A DNA stretch of 46,801 nucleotides, from positions 1 through 46,801 of the forward strand of contig JAUYOW010000331.1 of the NCBI GenBank assembly GCA_030697825.1. The letters are read 5' to 3'. This stretch comes from Gemmatimonadales bacterium (GTDB lineage: Bacteria; Gemmatimonadota; Gemmatimonadetes; Gemmatimonadales; JACORV01). The translations under genes and the position numbers were made by a program. The notes under the pieces were generated by a model that was given only the letters and a program-made list of their open reading frames with translations, searched no databases and was not told the origin of the DNA. Shown here piece by piece: positions 37,964-45,286 of the stretch (the stretch's first letter is position 1; the number at the start of each line of letters is the position of its first letter).

Positions 37964-38919
37964 ACAACGACCTGATCGTCGAGATCGACGCCATCTCCAA
38001 GCGCTTCGGCGACTTCGTCGCCGTGGCCAGCCTGTCGCTGCGGGTGCCGAAGGGCGCGGTGTACGGCCTGCTGGGCCCCAACGGCGCCGGGAAGACCACC
38101 AGCATCCGGATGCTGATGAACATCACGATCCCCGACCAAGGGACCGTGAAGCTCTTCGGCGACGATCTGGGCGGCCGGCACCACAGCGCGCGCATCGGCT
38201 ACCTGCCCGAGGAGCGCGGGCTGTACCGCAAGATGAAGGTGCGCGACACGCTGGTCTTCCTCGCGGAGGCTAAGGGTGTGGCGCGCGCGGCGGCCGGCCG
38301 CAAGGCCGACGAGTGGCTCGACCGCCTGGGCCTCGGCGAGTGGCGGCTGCGGAAGGTGGAGGAGTTGTCCAAGGGCATGCAGCAGAAGGTGCAGTTCATC
38401 GCCACGATGCTGCACGAGCCGGAGCTCCTGATCCTCGACGAGCCGTTCTCGGGCCTCGACCCGATCAACCAGGACGTGCTCAAGGAGATCATCGTGGACC
38501 TCTCGCGAAAGGGGACGACGATCATCTTCTCGACCCACCAGATGGACGTGGCCGAGAAGATCTGCGACCACGTCTGCATCGTGGCGCGCGGGCGGAAGGT
38601 GCTTGACGGCACGCTGTCGGAGGTGAAGCACGTGCACGGCGGGACGCACGTGGCGGTGGCCTTCGAGGACGGAGCCGACACCGCCGCGGCGCTGGCCGGC
38701 GTCAGTGGTCTGGTAGCGAAGGCGGACGACTACGGCGTCTACGCGGAGCTGGCGCTCAGGGACGGAGTGGACCCGCAGGCGCTGCTCGAGCAGCTGATGC
38801 GCTCGGGCGCGAGACTGCGCCGGTTCGAGCGGGTCGAGCCTTCCCTGCACCGCATCTTCCTCGACAAGGCGGGTCCCGACGCCGCTGCTGAGTCCCAGCA
38901 GGAGCCGGCCCATGCGTAA
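37960..38919 (+). CDS. ABC transporter ATP-binding protein, NatA-like
   Basis: 319 residues from ATG 37960. Walker A GPNGAGKTTS, signature LSKGMQQKVQF, Walker B LLILDEPFSGLDP and THQMDVAEK are intact, with the long C-terminal domain (from ~220) seen in NatA-type and other drug/ion exporter ATPases. It overlaps both neighbours, so it is co-translated with the DJ-1 protein and the permease. The transported substrate is unknown. Confidence 0.92.
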   Translation: MNNDLIVEIDAISKRFGDFVAVASLSLRVPKGAVYGLLGPNGAGKTTSIRMLMNITIPDQGTVKLFGDDLGGRHHSARIGYLPEERGLYRKMKVRDTLVFLAEAKGVARAAAGRKADEWLDRLGLGEWRLRKVEELSKGMQQKVQFIATMLHEPELLILDEPFSGLDPINQDVLKEIIVDLSRKGTTIIFSTHQMDVAEKICDHVCIVARGRKVLDGTLSEVKHVHGGTHVAVAFEDGADTAAALAGVSGLVAKADDYGVYAELALRDGVDPQALLEQLMRSGARLRRFERVEPSLHRIFLDKAGPDAAAESQQEPAHA

Positions 38920-40186
38920 GGTCTGGGCGGTGATCCGGCGCGAGTTCGTCGAGAAGGTGCGCAACAAGTGGTTCCTGATCTCGACGCTCCTGGGGCCGGT
39001 GTTCATCATCGCGATGTTTGTGCTGCCCAGTCTGCTGGCGACCAAGACGGGCCGAGTGAACGACATCGTGATCGTCAATGAGGGGAGCGGGCCGTTCGCG
39101 GAGCGGGTGCGGACGCAGCTGGTGGCGAGCGGCCGGTTCCTGGTCACCATCCTGCCGGTCGAGGCGGACCGGTACACCGCGGTGGCCGACTCGCTGACGG
39201 CGGAAGCGCGGCGCCAGGCGCTCGACGGGTTCCTGACGCTCACGGCGGCGACGATGGAAGCGGGCACGGCCGAGTACCGCGGCCGCAACGTCTCGTCGTT
39301 GCGGGACATGAGCGTCCTGGAACGCGTGATCCGGCAGACGTTGGTGGTGGAGCGGCTCACCCGGCGCGGCATCGATCCGGCGATCGTGCAGGAGGCCCAG
39401 GGTCGGGTGGACTTCAAGACGCTGCGGATCAGCCGGCGCGGCACCACCGGGGCGTCGAGTGAGGTGACCTTCTTCCTCGGCTACTTCGTGGGGCTCATCC
39501 TCTACATGATCATCCTGATTTACGGGATGGGGGTGATGCGCAGCGTGCTGGAGGAGAAGCAGACCCGCATCATCGAGGTTCTGGTTTCGAGCCTCCGGCC
39601 CTTCGAGCTGATGCTCGGCAAGGTGATCGGCGTGGGGGGTGTGGGACTCTTCCAGTTCTCGATCTGGGGCGCGGTCGGCTACTTGATGGCGCACTTCCGC
39701 CGGCAGATCCTTGGCTTCTTCCACGTCTCGGCGGAGGCGGCGAACGCGGTCCAGATGCCGGAGGTGAGCGGCGGCCTTCTGCTGGTGATCGGGGTGTACT
39801 TCCTCCTCGGCTATCTCCTTTATTCGGCGCTGTTTGCGGTGGTCGGGGCGTCGGTGAACACCGACTCGGAGGCGCAGCAGGCCCAGCAGCCGGTGATGAT
39901 GCTCCTGGTCTTTTCTCTCATCATCTCGTTCGCGGCGATGACCGATCCCGACGGCCAGCTGGCGGTGGTGGCCTCGCTGGTCCCGCTGAGCGCACCCATC
40001 ATCATGCCGGTTCGGGTGGCGACGTCGGACGTCCCGCTGCGCCAGCTCGCCTTGTCCCTGGCTATTATGGCGGCCACCGCCGTCGCGGTGGTGTGGGGCG
40101 CGGCCCGGGTCTACCGGATCGGGATACTCATGTATGGGAAACGGCCCAGCCTGAAGGAGTTGTGGCGCTGGGCGAGGCAGAGTTGA
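38912..40186 (+). CDS. ABC-2 type permease, NatB-like
   Basis: 424 residues from ATG 38912. MRKVWAVIRREFVEKVRNKW opens the protein, as in NatB/ABC-2 permeases, followed by TM1 (FIIAMFVLPSLLATK), an extracytoplasmic domain (about 50-190) and about five further membrane segments (LGYFVGLILYMIILIYGMGV, LLVIGVYFLLGYLLYSALFA, MMLLVFSLIISFAAM, ALSLAIMAATAVAVVWGAA). EEKQTRIIEVLVSSLRPFELMLGK is the diagnostic cytoplasmic loop. It pairs with the ATPase just before it as a putative Na+ or drug exporter. Confidence 0.9.
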   Translation: MRKVWAVIRREFVEKVRNKWFLISTLLGPVFIIAMFVLPSLLATKTGRVNDIVIVNEGSGPFAERVRTQLVASGRFLVTILPVEADRYTAVADSLTAEARRQALDGFLTLTAATMEAGTAEYRGRNVSSLRDMSVLERVIRQTLVVERLTRRGIDPAIVQEAQGRVDFKTLRISRRGTTGASSEVTFFLGYFVGLILYMIILIYGMGVMRSVLEEKQTRIIEVLVSSLRPFELMLGKVIGVGGVGLFQFSIWGAVGYLMAHFRRQILGFFHVSAEAANAVQMPEVSGGLLLVIGVYFLLGYLLYSALFAVVGASVNTDSEAQQAQQPVMMLLVFSLIISFAAMTDPDGQLAVVASLVPLSAPIIMPVRVATSDVPLRQLALSLAIMAATAVAVVWGAARVYRIGILMYGKRPSLKELWRWARQS

Positions 40187-40203
40187 TGGACACGAAAAAA
40201 GGC

Positions 40204-40309
40204 GAGTAAGGGGAGTAAGGGGAGTAAGGGGAGTGAGGCTGGTAAGGGTTTCACGTGCAACACCCGCTTCGCCGCGCAACCCCTCCCCTGACTCCCCTGA
40301 CTCCCCTGT
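40204..40309. repeat. inverted 9-base minisatellite flanking a parS-like site
   Basis: Four tandem units of GAGTAAGGG (40204-40239; last one GAGTGAGGC) face three units of CTCCCCTGA (40283-40309), the same repeat (AGGGGAGTN) in opposite orientation. They could form a stem of about 26 base pairs with the parS-like site 40247-40262 in the loop. The 179-base gap otherwise holds no gene. Confidence 0.75.
40247..40262. promoter_or_regulatory. parS-like site 1
   Basis: GGTTTCACGTGCAACA matches the ParB-binding consensus TGTTTCACGTGAAACA at 14 of 16 positions, with the central CACGTG intact. It lies 104 bases before parA. Confidence 0.65.
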
Positions 40310-40331
40310 TTTCTTCTCCACCCACCCTATC

Positions 40332-40347
40332 TGTTCCACGTGCAACA
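40332..40347. promoter_or_regulatory. parS-like site 2
   Basis: TGTTCCACGTGCAACA matches the parS consensus at 14 of 16 positions and differs from a perfect palindrome at one base. It ends 18 bases before the parA ATG and shares the GCAACACC right half with site 1. It may also control parAB. Confidence 0.72.
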
Positions 40348-40365
40348 CCATAGATTCTCCGCCCC

Positions 40366-41193
40366 ATGGGCCGCGTGATCGCCATTGCCAACCAGAAAGG
40401 CGGCGTCGGAAAAACGACGTCGGCCGTGAACCTCGCCGCCTCGCTCGCCGCGGCGGAGAAGCGCACGCTGCTCGTGGACGCCGACCCCCAGGCCAACGCG
40501 ACCAGCGGCGTGGGGCTCGAGCGGGATGGCCTCAGGCTCACCGTTTACGAAGTCATGATCGACGGCCGGCCCCTCAACGACGTCATCCGGCGCGGGGTCC
40601 ACTTCCCTCGCCTGGACGTGGCTCCCGCCTCCCGAGACCTGGTCGGTGCCGAAGTCGAACTCGTCTCACGCTCCCACCGGGAGTCGATCATGCGCCGCGC
40701 CCTCGAAAGCGTGCGCACCAACTACGACTACATCCTCATCGATTGCCCGCCGTCACTCGGCATGCTCACGCTGAACATGCTGTCCGCCGCGGATGCGGTT
40801 CTCATCCCCATCCAATGCGAGTACTACGCCCTGGAGGGGCTGTCCCAGCTCCTCAACACTGTGCGCCTCGTGCAGCGTAACTTCAATCCACGGCTCGCGA
40901 TCGACGGGGTGTTGCTGACCATGTACGACGCCCGGCTCAACCTGTCCAAGCAGGTGGCCGACGAGGCGAAGGAGTACTTCGGGGTCCGCATGTTCAACAC
41001 CGTCATCCCCCGGAACGTCCGCCTGGCCGAGGCCCCCAGCTTCGGAAAGCCCATTCTGCTGTACGACATCGGGTCGATAGGCGCTCAGACCTATCTCAGT
41101 GTGGCAGAAGAACTTATCCGCCGTACCGCCAACCGGACCCCGGCCGAGACGCGCGAGGCTACGCTGCTTCCGACCATCGAGGCGATGCCGTGA
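40366..41193 (+). CDS. parA: chromosome partitioning ATPase ParA (Soj)
   Basis: 275 residues from ATG 40366. Deviant Walker [10 protein letters not shown] near residue 11, Walker A' [13 protein letters not shown], and switch [18 protein letters not shown] are intact. It lacks the N-terminal DNA-binding domain of plasmid ParA, so is the chromosomal (Soj) type. It forms nucleoid-bound dimers that move ParB-parS complexes. parB overlaps by four bases, and two parS-like sites stand upstream. Confidence 0.97.
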   Translation: MGRVIAIANQKGGVGKTTSAVNLAASLAAAEKRTLLVDADPQANATSGVGLERDGLRLTVYEVMIDGRPLNDVIRRGVHFPRLDVAPASRDLVGAEVELVSRSHRESIMRRALESVRTNYDYILIDCPPSLGMLTLNMLSAADAVLIPIQCEYYALEGLSQLLNTVRLVQRNFNPRLAIDGVLLTMYDARLNLSKQVADEAKEYFGVRMFNTVIPRNVRLAEAPSFGKPILLYDIGSIGAQTYLSVAEELIRRTANRTPAETREATLLPTIEAMP

Positions 41194-42080
41194 GCGGCAC
41201 GGCCGGCAACAAGCGTCGCCTGGGTCGCGGTCTCGAGGCCCTGCTCGGCGTTTCGACGGTCGAGGACGCGGAGCGCGACGGCTCGCTGCGCCAACTCTCC
41301 GTGGGCGAGATCAAGCCCAATCGGTTCCAGCCCCGCCGGGCCTTCGACGCCGAGGCGCTCAAGGAGCTCAAGCAGTCCATCGCCGCGACCGGTCTCATCC
41401 AGCCCATCGTCGTCCGCCAGACCGGAGACGGGTACGAGCTGGTGATTGGCGAGCGGCGTTGGCGTGCGGTCAGGGAGCTCGGGTGGAAGCGGATCCCGGC
41501 GGTCGTGCGTGAGGTGGACGAGCGGACACTGCTCACGCTCGCGCTGGTGGAGAACCTGCAGCGCGCTTCCCTCTCCCCCATCGACGAGGCGGAAGGCTAC
41601 CAGCGGCTCGCGCGCGAGTTCAGCCTGTCGCACGGGGAGATCGCTCAGGCGGTCGGGCGTGACCGGTCCACTGTGGCGAACGCCGTCCGCCTGCTCAAGC
41701 TTCCGCAGAGCGTGCAGCAACTGCTCGACGCCGGCGAGCTCACCGCGGGCCACGCGCGCGCCCTGCTCTCGCTCGAAGACCACCGCGAGATGTCGCGACT
41801 CGCGCGCGAGTGCGTGGCACACGGGTGGTCGGTGCGCGAGATGGAGCGGCAGTCGCGCACCGATTCGACCCCGCGCAAGAGCCGCGACGGCAGGAAGGCT
41901 CGACGGCAGGTCCCGACCGAGGTACGCCGGATCGAAGCGGCGTTGCGCAAGAAGCTCGGCACCGATGTCCGCGTCGTGCTGAGCGGCAAGGCCAAGGGCC
42001 ACCTGGCCATCCGTTTCTATTCGGATGAAGACCTCGGCCGGCTGCTCGAGTTGATCCTCGCCCGGCGCTGGGACGGCTGA
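41190..42080 (+). CDS. parB: chromosome partitioning protein ParB
   Basis: 296 residues from GTG 41190. The N-terminus has [11 protein letters not shown], a ParA-interacting segment. The CTP-binding site is seen as [22 protein letters not shown] and GERRWRA; then [17 protein letters not shown] and the HTH ([20 protein letters not shown]). The C-terminal dimerisation domain ends in [12 protein letters not shown]. It loads at parS and spreads as a CTP-dependent clamp. Confidence 0.97.
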   Translation: MSGTAGNKRRLGRGLEALLGVSTVEDAERDGSLRQLSVGEIKPNRFQPRRAFDAEALKELKQSIAATGLIQPIVVRQTGDGYELVIGERRWRAVRELGWKRIPAVVREVDERTLLTLALVENLQRASLSPIDEAEGYQRLAREFSLSHGEIAQAVGRDRSTVANAVRLLKLPQSVQQLLDAGELTAGHARALLSLEDHREMSRLARECVAHGWSVREMERQSRTDSTPRKSRDGRKARRQVPTEVRRIEAALRKKLGTDVRVVLSGKAKGHLAIRFYSDEDLGRLLELILARRWDG

Positions 42081-42892
42081 TGCGCGGGCGTGGATTGACC
42101 ATCATGCTGCACCGGGACGGCGCGCTCGATTCGCGCCAGTATCGGGTGCCGTTCTCGGTCGTGCGGGTCGCGGCGGTTTGCGGCATTGGTGCGGTCCTGT
42201 TGCTGACGGCGCTGGTCGTGTTCTATGGCCCGATCGTCGTCGCGGCCGGCCGGGCGCCGTTCCTCCAGAGGGAGATCTCGCGGCTGAACCGTGAGAACGG
42301 CCGCGTTGGAGAACTCGCGCACGCGCTCGATGAGGCCGAGGCGCGTTACGCGCAGCTGCGCGGGATGCTGGGTGCCGAACCGGGCGCGCCGAACGCCGCG
42401 GGCGGAGTTGCGATGACTGCCTCGAGAGTGGAAAGGCTCTACGTGGCGCCGCCGATCATGGCGCGCGCGCCGAGCATCGCGGCCGCGAATGAGACGCCGG
42501 GGCCGTCGGTGCCGCGACGCTGGCCGCTTTCGGTCCCGGCGTACCGGACCAGGGGGCTTGCCGCCGGTGATTCGAGCGAGGGGCATGGTGGCGTCGACCT
42601 GGCCGTGCCGGCGGGTTCGGAGGTTCGTGCCTCGGGCGGTGGAATCACCAAGGAGACCGGCAACGACGCAGCTTATGGTCGGTACATCCTCATCACCCAT
42701 CCCGATGGTTACGAGACGATGTACGGGCACCTCTCCCGCGTGCTCGTCGCGCGAGGCGACGCTGTGAACGCGGGGCAGGTGATCGGACTTTCCGGCAACA
42801 GCGGGCGGTCCACGGCGCCCCACCTGCACTTCGAGGTGCGCCGGAGCGGGCGATCGGTGGATCCGTTCACATTGGTGAGAGAAGGGACCTAG
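42080..42892 (+). CDS. M23 endopeptidase, membrane-anchored
   Basis: 270 residues from ATG 42080, which overlaps the parB stop. A cytoplasmic N-terminus and one TM (VCGIGAVLLLTALVVFY) are followed by a coiled coil (LQREISRLNRENGRVGELAH, about 65-100), a low-complexity linker and an M23 catalytic domain with zinc-site motifs GHGGVDLAVPAG, MYGHLS and HLHFEV. It should cut peptidoglycan cross-links. In several bacteria such a peptidase is paired with a bactofilin; here the bactofilin gene follows after two bases. Confidence 0.94.
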   Translation: MRGRGLTIMLHRDGALDSRQYRVPFSVVRVAAVCGIGAVLLLTALVVFYGPIVVAAGRAPFLQREISRLNRENGRVGELAHALDEAEARYAQLRGMLGAEPGAPNAAGGVAMTASRVERLYVAPPIMARAPSIAAANETPGPSVPRRWPLSVPAYRTRGLAAGDSSEGHGGVDLAVPAGSEVRASGGGITKETGNDAAYGRYILITHPDGYETMYGHLSRVLVARGDAVNAGQVIGLSGNSGRSTAPHLHFEVRRSGRSVDPFTLVREGT

Positions 42893-42894
42893 CC

Positions 42895-43422
42895 ATGGGA
42901 ATCTTCGGGACGAAAGCGGCAGCCGACGCGGGAGCGATGGTAGACCACAGAGGGCCGGGCACCACGGGCGGACTGTCCATCATCGGCGCCGGAATGACGG
43001 TGCGCGGCGACATCGAGACGGCCGGCGTAGTGAAGGTGGAAGGGACGGTGGACGGCCACGTCAACGCCCAGCACCAGGTGCTCGTGGCGAAGGGCGGGGT
43101 GGTGCACGGTGACATCGAAACGCGCGAAGCCGTGATCGGCGGAACCGTGAACGGAGCGGTCCGGGCCGGGGACCGGGTGGAGATACAATCGGGGGCCGCG
43201 GTCAACGGGGACATCACGACCCGCAGGATCGCCGTAGCGGAGGGCGGGAGCCTAAACGGACAGATCAGAATGGGCGACCAGCCGGCGCTGGAACTCAAGG
43301 TCTCCAACGGCGCCAGGGTGGAGCCGCGACCGGTGCCACAACCCAGCCTTAGCAGGCCTTCGGTGCCAGTCGCGCGAGTCGCGGTACCGCCAAGAGCCAC
43401 GTTGCCAAGAACAGGACACTAG
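42895..43422 (+). CDS. bactofilin
   Basis: 175 residues from ATG 42895. The core (about 25-130) is a right-handed beta-helix of repeated six-residue turns: GLSIIGAGMTVRGDIETAGV, VEGTVDGHV, GVVHGDIETREAVIGGTVNG, VNGDITTRRI. The tail is Pro/Arg-rich and disordered. Bactofilins polymerise without nucleotide and position cell-wall enzymes, so the adjacent M23 peptidase is the likely partner. The association with parAB recalls known bactofilin-ParAB gene clusters such as those of Myxococcus. Confidence 0.95.
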   Translation: MGIFGTKAAADAGAMVDHRGPGTTGGLSIIGAGMTVRGDIETAGVVKVEGTVDGHVNAQHQVLVAKGGVVHGDIETREAVIGGTVNGAVRAGDRVEIQSGAAVNGDITTRRIAVAEGGSLNGQIRMGDQPALELKVSNGARVEPRPVPQPSLSRPSVPVARVAVPPRATLPRTGH

Positions 43423-43437
43423 CGTATCAACCGAAGG

Positions 43438-43532
43438 TTCAACATTGTGCGCGACGCGACCAACATTCGTCTGTTAACTATTTGTGTAGCACCATGATGG
43501 AATGTTGACTCGTGGACAAACGAGTCAACATA
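43438..43532. promoter_or_regulatory. operator-like cluster and inverted repeat at the BMP gene start
   Basis: CAACATT occurs at 43440-43446 and 43461-43467 (21 bases apart, two helical turns), as AATGTTG at 43501-43507 and as CAACATA at 43526-43532. ATGTTGACTCGT (43502-43513) and ACGAGTCAACAT (43520-43531) are a perfect 12-base inverted repeat with a 6-base loop, spanning the GTG at 43512. The region is AT-rich compared with its surroundings. Confidence 0.5.
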
Positions 43533-44531
43533 GTGTCATGTCGTTCACTGTTCGCTGTCGTGTCACTGCTCGTTCTAGGGTGCTCCAAGACGCGTAGCGA
43601 TTCCTTCAAGGTCGCCCTCCTCACCCCCGGTCCCATTTCGGACGCCGCCTGGAACGCCGCCGCCTACGAAGGCTTGGTTCGCATCCGAGACTCGCTGGGG
43701 GCGGAGATCAGCCATGTGGAGACGAAAACTCCGGCTGAGTTCGACGAGGCGTTCCGCGACTATGCGTCCCGCGGTTATCGGCTGGTGTTCGGTCACGGCT
43801 TCGAGTTCCAGGACGCGGCTGCCCGGGTCGGTGCGGATTACCCGAACACGATCTTCATCACCACGTCCGGCTCGACCGTCCGACCCAACGTCTCGCCTAT
43901 GGTGTTCCGGCTCGAGGAGGGGACGTACCTCGCCGGCATGCTTGCCGGATCGCTCACGCGGAGCGGCCGGCTAGGGTTCATAGGGGGGATCAAGCTCCCG
44001 CCGGTCGAAGGCACCTACCTCGGGTTCGTCGCTGGGGCGCGTGCCGTGCGCCCCGCCGTCACGGTCCTCCAGGCGTACCTCGGCAACTTCGAGGACGTAG
44101 CGGCGGCCAAGGAGAACGCGCTGGCGCAGATCCGCCGCGGCGCCGACATCATCCTGCACAACGCCGACGCGGCGTCCTTCGGCATCTTCCAGGCGGCACG
44201 CGAGTCGCCGGGAGTGCTGGCGCTCGGCGCCAACCGGGACCAGAATGACGTGGCGCCGGACGTGATAATCGCCTCGGCGACGCTCGACGTGCCGCAAGCC
44301 CTCCTGCTGGTGGCGCGCGAGGTGCGGGACGGGCGGTTCCGTCCCGGCGTGCGCTACTTCGGCATCAAGGATGGCGTAGTGGACCTGGCGGTAAACCCCG
44401 CGCTGAGCGGCCGAGTGACGCCGGAGCTGCGCGCCCGCATCGCCGCAGCCCGCGACTCGATCGTGGCGGGTACGCTAGCCGTCCCACGGGTCGAGTTCGT
44501 GCCGGATTCGGTTCCGGTGGTCGTGCGCTGA
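43512..44531 (+). CDS. BMP-family substrate-binding lipoprotein
   Basis: 339 residues from GTG 43512 (inside a perfect hairpin). A lipobox VSLLVLGC gives Cys 24 as the lipidated residue. The Bmp/Med family is shown by KVALLTPGPISDAAWN, YEGLVRIRD, EFQDAAARVGADYPNT, FRLEEGTYLAGMLAG and RLGFIGGIKLPPV. Members bind nucleosides (PnrA/TmpC) or autoinducers. It is followed by nif3-like and ABC ATPase genes, and probably a permease, so it should be the importer's binding protein. Confidence 0.93.
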   Translation: MDKRVNIVSCRSLFAVVSLLVLGCSKTRSDSFKVALLTPGPISDAAWNAAAYEGLVRIRDSLGAEISHVETKTPAEFDEAFRDYASRGYRLVFGHGFEFQDAAARVGADYPNTIFITTSGSTVRPNVSPMVFRLEEGTYLAGMLAGSLTRSGRLGFIGGIKLPPVEGTYLGFVAGARAVRPAVTVLQAYLGNFEDVAAAKENALAQIRRGADIILHNADAASFGIFQAARESPGVLALGANRDQNDVAPDVIIASATLDVPQALLLVAREVRDGRFRPGVRYFGIKDGVVDLAVNPALSGRVTPELRARIAAARDSIVAGTLAVPRVEFVPDSVPVVVR

Positions 44532-44532
44532 C

Positions 44533-45285
44533 ATGAGACTCGAAGACCTTGCCGGATACCTGGACGGCTACCTTCGGGTGCGCGAAGTAGCCGACGAAGC
44601 GAACGCGCTGAACGGCTTGCAGGTGGAGAACGCCGGCCAGGTGCAGCACCTGGCGTTTGCGGTCGATGCATGCCAGGCGGCCATCGATCAGGCGGCCGAG
44701 CGCGGAGCGGATCTGCTCATCGTCCATCACGGCCTGTATTGGGGAGGACTCGAGCCACTGGTCGGGCGCCATTATCGCCGCGTCGGTGCGCTGGTTCGCC
44801 ACGGCATCGCGCTCTACTCGGCGCACATCCCGCTCGACCGGCACCCCGAAGTGGGCAACAACGCGGTGCTGGCACGAAAGCTCGGCATGGAGGTTCGTGG
44901 GTGGTTCGGCGACTACCGCGGCGCGCCGATCGGCGCGTGGGGAGAGCTCGACCTGCCGCGTGAGGCGCTCGCCGAGCGAGTCGCGACGGTGCTGGGCCCG
45001 GCGCCGCGCTTGATGCCGTTCGGTCCGGAGCGCGTCCGCCGGGTTGGCATCATCACCGGAAGCGCGGGCTCGATGATCCGTCAGGCGCACGAGGCCGGGC
45101 TCGACACATTCATCACCGGCGAAGGCCAGCACTGGACCTTCTTCGATGCGGAAGAGCTGGGCCTGAACGCGCTGTACGCGGGACACTACGCCACCGAGAC
45201 GGTCGGACTCCAGGCGCTGGCGGAACACGTCGCGGAGCGCTTCCAACTGCCGTGGTCCTTCATCGATCACCCGACCGGCTTGTAG
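44533..45285 (+). CDS. Nif3-like dinuclear metal centre hexameric protein
   Basis: 250 residues from ATG 44533, one base after the BMP stop. Metal ligands recognised: LIVHHGLYW, YSAHIPLDRH and AGHYATETVG, with GNNAVLARKLG between. It lacks the long PII-like insert of larger members. Biochemical function in bacteria is unclear (GTP cyclohydrolase-related proposals exist). It sits inside the ABC import operon between binding protein and ATPase, an unusual position. Confidence 0.92.
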   Translation: MRLEDLAGYLDGYLRVREVADEANALNGLQVENAGQVQHLAFAVDACQAAIDQAAERGADLLIVHHGLYWGGLEPLVGRHYRRVGALVRHGIALYSAHIPLDRHPEVGNNAVLARKLGMEVRGWFGDYRGAPIGAWGELDLPREALAERVATVLGPAPRLMPFGPERVRRVGIITGSAGSMIRQAHEAGLDTFITGEGQHWTFFDAEELGLNALYAGHYATETVGLQALAEHVAERFQLPWSFIDHPTGL

Positions 45286-45286
45286 C

